Assembly (NCBI GenBank): GCA_031261125.1
Contig: JAISJZ010000391.1
Span: forward strand, 1-7,379
Direction: 5' to 3'
Source: Planctomycetaceae bacterium
Lineage (GTDB): Bacteria; Planctomycetota; Planctomycetia; Pirellulales; Thermoguttaceae
DNA length: 7,379 nucleotides
Below are positions 1-4,399 of the stretch, in pieces. A program made the translations under genes and the position numbers. Numbering within the stretch: the first letter of the stretch is position 1; each line of letters opens with the position of its first letter. Under the pieces are notes generated by a model. That model saw nothing but the letters and a program-made list of their open reading frames with translations, searched no databases and had not been told where the DNA came from.

Positions 1-310
1 CCAATTTACGGATTTCCTTTTCGTATTCGCCGAGAACGATTGCCCGGTCGAAGAAAAATTTCGTTGTCCGGCACCGTTCACAATCCATTGTTTCACGGAA
101 GATTTTGTACCGCCGTCCGCCGCAGCGTCGGCAGTATTCCCCGGCAGGCGTTGCCAATTTGACAGCACATTCCGGGCAAACCGGTTCGTTGTCCGGTTTA
201 AGCGTATTGCAAAACGGACAGACCGGCGGACAAATCAAGTCGAGCAGCCGGCTGCCGATGTCTTTGATTCCGTTCCGTATTGTCTCTACGAGTGGATTTT
301 CCAGAAACAT
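1..310 (-). CDS. ComF-family protein, N-terminal part (cut by window edge)
   Basis: The first 103 codons of a leftward gene starting at the ATG at 310-308; the rest lies outside the window. The N-terminus contains LLDLICPPVCPFC, then four CxxC knuckles at C31/C34, C45/C48, C60/C63 and C77/C80, followed by FDRAIVLGEYEKEIRKL at the cut edge. This order, a cysteine-rich zinc-ribbon region followed by the 'FD-x-A-x-x-x-Y-x-x-x-I-x-x-L' entry into a phosphoribosyltransferase-like fold, is characteristic of the ComF/GntX family. ComF in Gram-positive bacteria and ComF/GntX relatives in Gram-negatives are cytoplasmic proteins linked to natural transformation and use of DNA; the exact biochemical role is not settled. 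The catalytic PRPP-binding part is not visible here. The start lies 12 bases after the stop of the secretion ATPase gene, so the two are probably co-transcribed. No clear ribosome-binding site precedes it. Family call is firm; involvement in DNA uptake is inference. Confidence 0.88.
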   Translation of the reverse strand, partial: MFLENPLVETIRNGIKDIGSRLLDLICPPVCPFCNTLKPDNEPVCPECAVKLATPAGEYCRRCGGRRYKIFRETMDCERCRTTKFFFDRAIVLGEYEKEIRKL

Positions 311-322
311 TATCAGGTATTT

Positions 323-1501
323 TCACGAATCGAAACCGGCAGGAATCGCCCGAATAATTTCATCTGGACTCGTCAGTCCTTCATCAAGTTTCCGCTGTGC
401 ATCCGTCTGCAAATCAACCATTCCTTGTTCCACGGCAATCCGGTGAATCTCCGAAATCGGCGCACTTTGCCGAATCAAACGTTTAATCTCCGGCGTTGCC
501 CGCAATACTTCGCCGACCGCAATACGACCGGCATAACCCGTATTATTGCACTTCGGACATCCCTTCGGAACGCAAATCCCGCTCGCCGTATCATCCTCTT
601 CGGTATGGTCATTCAACGGTATCTTGCAGTCAGGGCAGAGTTTGCGTACCAACCGCTGCGTAACGATACCCAGCAAACTCGACGCAAGAAACTGCGGTTT
701 CACGCCGAACACGAGCATTGCTTCACACGCTCCCGCCGTTGTCCCGGAATGACACGTTGCAAATACCAGTTGCCCGCTGTTCGCCGCCCGAACAACAATG
801 TCCGCTGTCGCCGCATCCCGAATTTCGCCGACCATAATCACATCCGGCGACTGCCGAAGTACACCGCGCAGCAAGTCAGGAAAATCTACCCCCCGGCGCA
901 AATTGACCTGTGATTGATGAATTCCGTCCAGAGTGAATTCAATCGGGTCTTCCAAAGTATGAATCTTCCGGGTTCCGTCGTTCAGAAAATTCAAACAAGC
1001 ATACAGCGTTGTTGTTTTGCCCATTCCCGTCGGACCGGTAACCAGCACAAGACCGCCGGGACGGTTTATCATCGAAATAAGCCGGTTCAGATTGACCTGG
1101 TGAAAACCGATGTCTTCGACACCTAACAGCATCCGTTTGGGGTCGAGAATCCGAATTGCCAAATCCTCGCCGAAGAGCGTCGGCAGCGTCGAAAGCCGTA
1201 AATCAATATAACTGCCTTCTTTTAATGCAACGTTGACACGACCGTCCTGCGGTGCCGGCGAGCGGGACACATCCATATCGGCAGTTGCTTTGATATGTGT
1301 GATGAGCCGCATTCCGTCTTCGCGGGTCAATGTTCCCCACGAAGTAATCGAACCCATCCGCCGGACGGCGATGTCAACGTGATTTTTCCGGCACGTCAGG
1401 AACAAATCACTCGCCGCCGCCTGCATTATGTCAGAGAGCAGTTTGTTCAGGTAAATATCGGTCTCAATGTCCAAACGTTCGGTGAAGTCAATTTCCGGCA
1501 T
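323..1501 (-). CDS. GspE/PilB-type secretion or pilus assembly ATPase
   Basis: A cytoplasmic hexameric ATPase that powers assembly of the pseudopilus or pilus in type II secretion or type IV pilus systems. Numbered from the ATG chosen here (392 residues): an N2-like region at about 12-125, Walker A GPTGMGKTT at 156-164, Asp box EDPIE at 184-188, Walker B VIMVGEIRD at 221-229, a His-box region ATCHSGTTAGA at 248-258, QRLVRKLC leading into the C4 zinc site (C289, C292, C315, C318), then a helical C-terminal tail. The CxxC pairs place it with GspE/PilB rather than the retraction ATPase PilT. It is short for the family (GspE and PilB are usually about 500-570 residues) because the N1 domain that docks on GspL/PilM is missing. 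The frame extends upstream to a TTG at 1582, but that would add 27 hydrophobic residues atypical of this soluble family; AGGA sits 8 bases before the ATG and a good promoter lies inside the extension. Whether it serves T2SS or a pilus cannot be told from this gene. Confidence 0.93.
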   Translation of the reverse strand: MPEIDFTERLDIETDIYLNKLLSDIMQAAASDLFLTCRKNHVDIAVRRMGSITSWGTLTREDGMRLITHIKATADMDVSRSPAPQDGRVNVALKEGSYIDLRLSTLPTLFGEDLAIRILDPKRMLLGVEDIGFHQVNLNRLISMINRPGGLVLVTGPTGMGKTTTLYACLNFLNDGTRKIHTLEDPIEFTLDGIHQSQVNLRRGVDFPDLLRGVLRQSPDVIMVGEIRDAATADIVVRAANSGQLVFATCHSGTTAGACEAMLVFGVKPQFLASSLLGIVTQRLVRKLCPDCKIPLNDHTEEDDTASGICVPKGCPKCNNTGYAGRIAVGEVLRATPEIKRLIRQSAPISEIHRIAVEQGMVDLQTDAQRKLDEGLTSPDEIIRAIPAGFDS

Positions 1502-1509
1502 CGTAAAAA

Positions 1510-1513
1510 TCCT
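1510..1513 (-). promoter_or_regulatory. Ribosome-binding site that decides the ATPase gene start
   Basis: On the minus strand AGGA lies 8 bases upstream of the ATG at 1501-1499, ideal spacing for a Shine-Dalgarno sequence. It is the clearest such site in the window and favours this ATG over the upstream TTG at 1582-1580. Confidence 0.6.
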
Positions 1514-1547
1514 GTTTTCCCTTGTGAAATAGAAACACAATTCCGCT

Positions 1548-1575
1548 ATTATAGCACTGATTGCAATGAAAACAA
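1548..1575 (-). promoter_or_regulatory. Sigma70-type promoter for the GspE-like gene (extended -10)
   Basis: Reading the minus strand, a perfect TATAAT (1553-1548) is preceded by TGC, giving an extended -10 (TGCTATAAT, 1556-1548). A weak -35, TTGTTT, lies at 1575-1570 with a 16-base spacer; extended -10 promoters need little from the -35. Transcription would start near 1541, giving a leader of about 40 bases before the ATG at 1501. The promoter begins just after the pdxJ stop, so the ATPase and ComF genes can be expressed independently of pdxJ as well as by read-through from it. Not tested; called from consensus match only. Confidence 0.6.
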
Positions 1576-1578
1576 CAG

Positions 1579-2295
1579 TCAAATGGAAATGAGCCGCTTC
1601 ATATCGGTAACGGCCTCTTTGATACCAACCATCAAAGCACGGGCAATGATACTGTGTCCGATGTTCAACTCCCGCATACCGGGAATTGACGCTATCGGCA
1701 AAACATTGTGATACGTCAACCCGTGACCGGCGTGCAGCCGCAAACCGGCGGCATTGACGGCTTTCCCGCAGTCCAAAATCCGCTGCAATTCTTTTTCCCG
1801 CTCTTTTTCGGTTTCGGCAAGCGAGTAGGTGCCGGTATGAATTTCGATTGCCCCGCAGCCGGTTTTAATGCCCGCTTCAATTTGCTTTAAGTCCGGGTCA
1901 AGAAACAAACTGACGGCAATGCCCTGTTCTTGCAGTTGTTTGACGATTTTTTCCGTTGCGGCGAATTGACCGGCAACGTCAAGTCCGCCTTCTGTCGTGA
2001 TTTCCTGCCGCTTTTCGGGGACAAGTGTCGCTTGGTCGGGCTTGGTAATACAGGCGATTTTGACGATTTCGTCAACGCACGCCATTTCGAGGTTCAATTT
2101 GCAGCGGACGGTGTTCCGCAAAATGGAAACGTCGCGGTCTTGAATGTGCCGGCGGTCTTCCCGCAAATGAACGGTGATGCCGTCGGCACCGCCGAGTTGG
2201 GCGAGCGTTGCCGCCCAAACGGGGTCGGGTTCCGCCGCCCGCCGCGCCTGACGCACCGTTGCAATATGGTCTATGTTCACTCCAAGTTCGGGCAT
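1579..2295 (-). CDS. pdxJ: Pyridoxine 5'-phosphate synthase
   Basis: Catalyses the last step of de novo vitamin B6 synthesis in the DXP-dependent pathway: condensation of 3-amino-2-oxopropyl phosphate (1-amino-acetone-3-phosphate) with 1-deoxy-D-xylulose 5-phosphate to give pyridoxine 5'-phosphate, in the cytoplasm. The 238-residue product is close to the usual size (E. coli about 243) and begins with the signature LGVNIDHIATVRQAR. Residues matching the known active site with a constant offset of 2 from E. coli are H43 and R45 (in VHLREDRRHI), E70 (NLEMA), E151 (IEIHTG) and H191 (LHAGHGL), so the enzyme looks intact. The ATG at 2295-2293 is the natural start, although no clear Shine-Dalgarno precedes it. 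It is the first gene of the leftward unit, with its own strong-looking promoter in the divergent intergenic region. It has no obvious functional tie to the secretion genes around it. Confidence 0.97.
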   Translation of the reverse strand: MPELGVNIDHIATVRQARRAAEPDPVWAATLAQLGGADGITVHLREDRRHIQDRDVSILRNTVRCKLNLEMACVDEIVKIACITKPDQATLVPEKRQEITTEGGLDVAGQFAATEKIVKQLQEQGIAVSLFLDPDLKQIEAGIKTGCGAIEIHTGTYSLAETEKEREKELQRILDCGKAVNAAGLRLHAGHGLTYHNVLPIASIPGMRELNIGHSIIARALMVGIKEAVTDMKRLISI

Positions 2296-2308
2296 TTTTT
2301 TCGGATAA

Positions 2309-2337
2309 TTGACAAGGAATAACGGACAGCGGACAAT
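2309..2337 (+). promoter_or_regulatory. Rightward sigma70-type promoter for the secretion operon
   Basis: A perfect -35 TTGACA (2309-2314) and a -10 GACAAT (2332-2337, 4 of 6 consensus bases including A2 and T6) are separated by exactly 17 bases. Transcription would begin near 2344, about 30 bases before the ATG at 2374. Its -10 overlaps the -10 of the leftward pdxJ promoter by two bases (2336-2337). Called from consensus only. Confidence 0.6.
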
Positions 2338-2364
2338 TAGATACTACCCCTTATTCGCTGTCAA
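2336..2364 (-). promoter_or_regulatory. Leftward sigma70-type promoter for pdxJ
   Basis: On the minus strand a perfect -35 TTGACA (2364-2359) and a -10 TCTAAT (2341-2336, 5 of 6 consensus bases) are separated by exactly 17 bases. Transcription would begin near 2329, giving pdxJ a leader of about 34 bases. The element faces the rightward promoter, so the two transcripts would overlap by about 15 bases at their 5' ends. Confidence 0.65.
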
Positions 2365-2373
2365 TGAATTCCG

Positions 2374-2892
2374 ATGACCAAACGGCATTTTACCGTATTT
2401 TTGTTCTTCGCAGCGGTTCTGTTCCCGCTGCTGCTCTTATTGCCGATGTTTCCGGCGGTTTCCGCCCGCGCCCAGCAGCCGATAAACGGAACCGACCCGT
2501 ACAAAGAATTAGACGAAAAAATCAACATTTTTTTCGAGGGGGTCATCGCCGGAAACACATCTTCGGCACTGGAAAATCTGCTGCTGCAAAGTCCGCTGGG
2601 GACAACAACCAATTCTTCGTCAAGTGCGTCAATGAAAACCCGGCTGGACGAAGCGCGGACGCAGTACGGTAGTTTTATCGACTACGAACCTGTCAAACAT
2701 ATTCCGCTCGGCAAAGACGCGGTACTTATCCGGTACCTGTTGAAATGCGATAACTATCCGCTCGTTTGGACGTTCACTTATTACCGCAAACCGCCGCAGA
2801 GGGGAACCGTAAGTCCGGCGGCTGTTGCTGCTGCCCCGTGGCAGTTAATCGAAATGCGGTTCGATACCAATTTGGAATTACTGGCTTTGTAA
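2374..2892 (+). CDS. Exported protein of unknown function, possible NTF2-like fold
   Basis: A 172-residue protein, first gene of the rightward unit. Residues 1-33 form a signal peptide: MTKRH is basic, residues 6-27 are strongly hydrophobic, and ARA at 31-33 followed by QQ is a good signal peptidase I site. There is no lipobox cysteine, so it should be a soluble periplasmic protein, or stay anchored if uncleaved. The mature part starts with a helix-like stretch (ELDEKINIFFEGVIAGN), a Ser/Thr-rich loop (about 79-88), then alternating strand-like segments ending in a WTFTYYRKP / WQLIEMRFD pair. This helix-then-sheet pattern with a terminal W-x-L-x-x-x-R-F-D strand resembles NTF2-like domains, but I cannot name a family. 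It is followed after 12 bases by the GspL-like gene, so a role at the envelope side of the same machine is likely but inferred. The ATG lacks a clear Shine-Dalgarno; an out-of-frame ATG 10 bases upstream (2364) is ignored. Confidence 0.8.
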   Translation: MTKRHFTVFLFFAAVLFPLLLLLPMFPAVSARAQQPINGTDPYKELDEKINIFFEGVIAGNTSSALENLLLQSPLGTTTNSSSSASMKTRLDEARTQYGSFIDYEPVKHIPLGKDAVLIRYLLKCDNYPLVWTFTYYRKPPQRGTVSPAAVAAAPWQLIEMRFDTNLELLAL

Positions 2893-2904
2893 TTTGATAT
2901 AAAT

Positions 2905-4395
2905 ATGACGCGTTTTTTAGCCGTTGACTGGGATGAGAGCGAATTGCGGTACCTTTCGGCAGATGTGCAAAAAGGAACGCTGAATGTCTATAAAGCCGGT
3001 ACTGCGCCGCTGGAAGTCCCTGTCAGCGAAGAAGAAACAGCACCGGCAGCCGGTGCCGTTCCGAAGTTGCCGCCGCTGTTTGCTGCTCTGCGGACGCTCA
3101 TCAAAGAAGAACGCCTCGATGTCAATGCCGTCTTGTTAACGCTGGACAGAAATAAAACCGAAATCCTCGAACAAACGCTGCCGCCGTGTTCGGAACCGGA
3201 AATACCGGTATTGTTGAAAAATCAGGCGTTGCGGGAACTGCCGCATTTTGCCGAACACGACCCGCTTGACTTCATCGTTCTGACAACCGCCGAAAACGGA
3301 GAACGTAAAGTGTTAGCCGCCGGAATCCAGTTGGTTTTTCGGCAGGAACTCGTCCGTTCGTTCCGTTCGCTCGGCAAAGCGGTGCAAGGTATCACTTACC
3401 GCCCTGCCGCCGCTGTTGAATTGTTCCGGTACACACAGTTCGTTTCCGATGAACCGGAATACGTCCTGCTGGTGAACGTTGTCCGCACCGATGTCGAAAT
3501 CATCACGCTCAACGGCAGACAGATTCATTCGGTTCGTTCGTTTCGTTTGCCGGAACAGTCAGGATTGACGGAAACGGCAACCGTTCTTGCCGATGAAATT
3601 GAACGGACGGCTGTTATCGGCATCGAAGGAGACGAAACATCAGCGATTCAGAAGGTCTTTTTGTTCGGAACCGAAGAGGAATGGACACAACTGACGGCGG
3701 TTTTGGCGGAGAAACAACTGAATGCGGCGGTGATTGAACCGTTCGCCGTACCGGGCATTACAACATCGAAATTATTAAAACTGCCGGAAAATCAGGGACG
3801 TTTTGCGCCGCTGCTCGGTGTCCTGTTGTCCCGGCAATCGGCAGGGCTGCCGCTGCAAACGCTGGATTTGCTGCATCCGAAGGAACCGCCGAAACCGCGA
3901 AACTACGTCCGTCCGATTTTGCTGGCAGCGGTTCTGCTGGCAATCGCCGGATACGGCGTTTATCACTGGAACACCGAAGTCATTAAAGGGTTGGAAGCGG
4001 AACTGGCGAGTGTCAAAGAAGAACACGGGAAAACGGCGGCGGGACTGCAAACGGCGGCACCGGCTTATCAGGTACTTTCACAGGTACGGAACTGGGAAAT
4101 AATGAACGTGCCGTGGCTGGACGAATTGAGCGAACTGTCGCAGGTGTTTCCGCGGGAACAGGATTTGGTGATTACCCGGATGTCATTTATGACTGGACGG
4201 GTCGGCAATAATCCGCGGTCTGCCGGAACGATTCAACTTGCCGGTATGGTGCGGGACCCGTCGGTGCTGCTGAAATTGCGAGACGATTTACAATCGAAAG
4301 GAATTTATTTGGTACGTTATCCGGCACCGGCACCGAATCCTGCCGGCGGCGGATACCCGTGGTTATTTCAGACAACGATTTACCGGTTAAAGTAA
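2905..4395 (+). CDS. GspL-like / PilM-PilN-like inner-membrane assembly protein
   Basis: A 496-residue bitopic membrane protein. Residues 1-330 look like the cytoplasmic actin-like domain of PilM/GspL: MTRFLAVDWDESELRYL opens the fold, LLTLDRNKTEILEQTLPP and the following LLKNQALRELPHF with LDFIVL match the PilM pattern, and YVLLVNVVRTDVEIITLNG (186-204) sits where the second phosphate motif belongs. One transmembrane helix spans about 336-355 (PILLAAVLLAIAGYGVYHW), followed by a short coiled-coil-like stretch (356-380) and a PilN/GspL-type extracytoplasmic domain (about 390-496). In pilus systems PilM and PilN are separate proteins; in T2SS GspL is one chain, as here. The family connects the ATPase GspE to the pseudopilus platform. 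The usual glycine-rich phosphate loops (GxDxGS, DxGxxxT) are not preserved, suggesting a structural role without ATP hydrolysis. The gene lies 12 bases after the exported protein gene and 4 bases before the next gene, so the three should be co-transcribed and possibly translationally coupled. Family call is from architecture and motif pattern. Confidence 0.75.
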   Translation: MTRFLAVDWDESELRYLSADVQKGTLNVYKAGTAPLEVPVSEEETAPAAGAVPKLPPLFAALRTLIKEERLDVNAVLLTLDRNKTEILEQTLPPCSEPEIPVLLKNQALRELPHFAEHDPLDFIVLTTAENGERKVLAAGIQLVFRQELVRSFRSLGKAVQGITYRPAAAVELFRYTQFVSDEPEYVLLVNVVRTDVEIITLNGRQIHSVRSFRLPEQSGLTETATVLADEIERTAVIGIEGDETSAIQKVFLFGTEEEWTQLTAVLAEKQLNAAVIEPFAVPGITTSKLLKLPENQGRFAPLLGVLLSRQSAGLPLQTLDLLHPKEPPKPRNYVRPILLAAVLLAIAGYGVYHWNTEVIKGLEAELASVKEEHGKTAAGLQTAAPAYQVLSQVRNWEIMNVPWLDELSELSQVFPREQDLVITRMSFMTGRVGNNPRSAGTIQLAGMVRDPSVLLKLRDDLQSKGIYLVRYPAPAPNPAGGGYPWLFQTTIYRLK

Positions 4396-4399
4396 AACG

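Larger units (their letters stand above)
2309..2364. repeat. Imperfect inverted repeat containing both face-to-face promoters
   Basis: The plus-strand arm TTGACAAGGAATAACGG (2309-2325) matches the minus-strand arm TTGACAGCGAATAAGGG (2364-2348) at 14 of 17 positions, with a 22-base centre. The symmetry point between 2336 and 2337 is also the centre of the two overlapping -10 boxes. Each arm holds a -35 box plus a shared GAATAA in the spacer, so the arms may be more than coincident -35 elements, for example a dyad operator. There is no T-run on either side, so it is unlikely to be a terminator. Confidence 0.6.

Noticed and set aside
425..913. Rightward open frame of 162 codons opposite the GspE-like gene
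   Set aside because: Arg/Asn-rich translation with no domain pattern, lying fully antisense to strong GspE motifs; a codon-bias shadow. Frames at 105-446, 546-752, 914-1126 and 1295-1711 (+) are dismissed likewise.
1577..1582. TTGACT on the minus strand as -35 of the ATPase promoter
   Set aside because: Good hexamer, but 23 bases from TATAAT, too far for sigma70; it partly overlaps the pdxJ stop codon.
1930..2322. Rightward open frame of 130 codons opposite pdxJ
   Set aside because: Antisense to an intact, well-conserved pdxJ and without any recognisable motif or initiation signal.
2309..2364. Inverted repeat as a terminator or mobile-element end
   Set aside because: A 22-base centre, mismatches in the arms, no flanking T-run, no target-site duplication and no transposase; placement over two promoters is the better explanation.
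2374..2475. Lipoprotein signal for the small exported protein
   Set aside because: There is no cysteine near the end of the hydrophobic stretch; ARA before QQ fits signal peptidase I instead.
2364..2672. Open frame from an ATG 10 bases upstream of the exported protein start
   Set aside because: Overlaps in another frame; its product lacks the clean signal peptide seen in the 2374 frame and has no recognisable domain.
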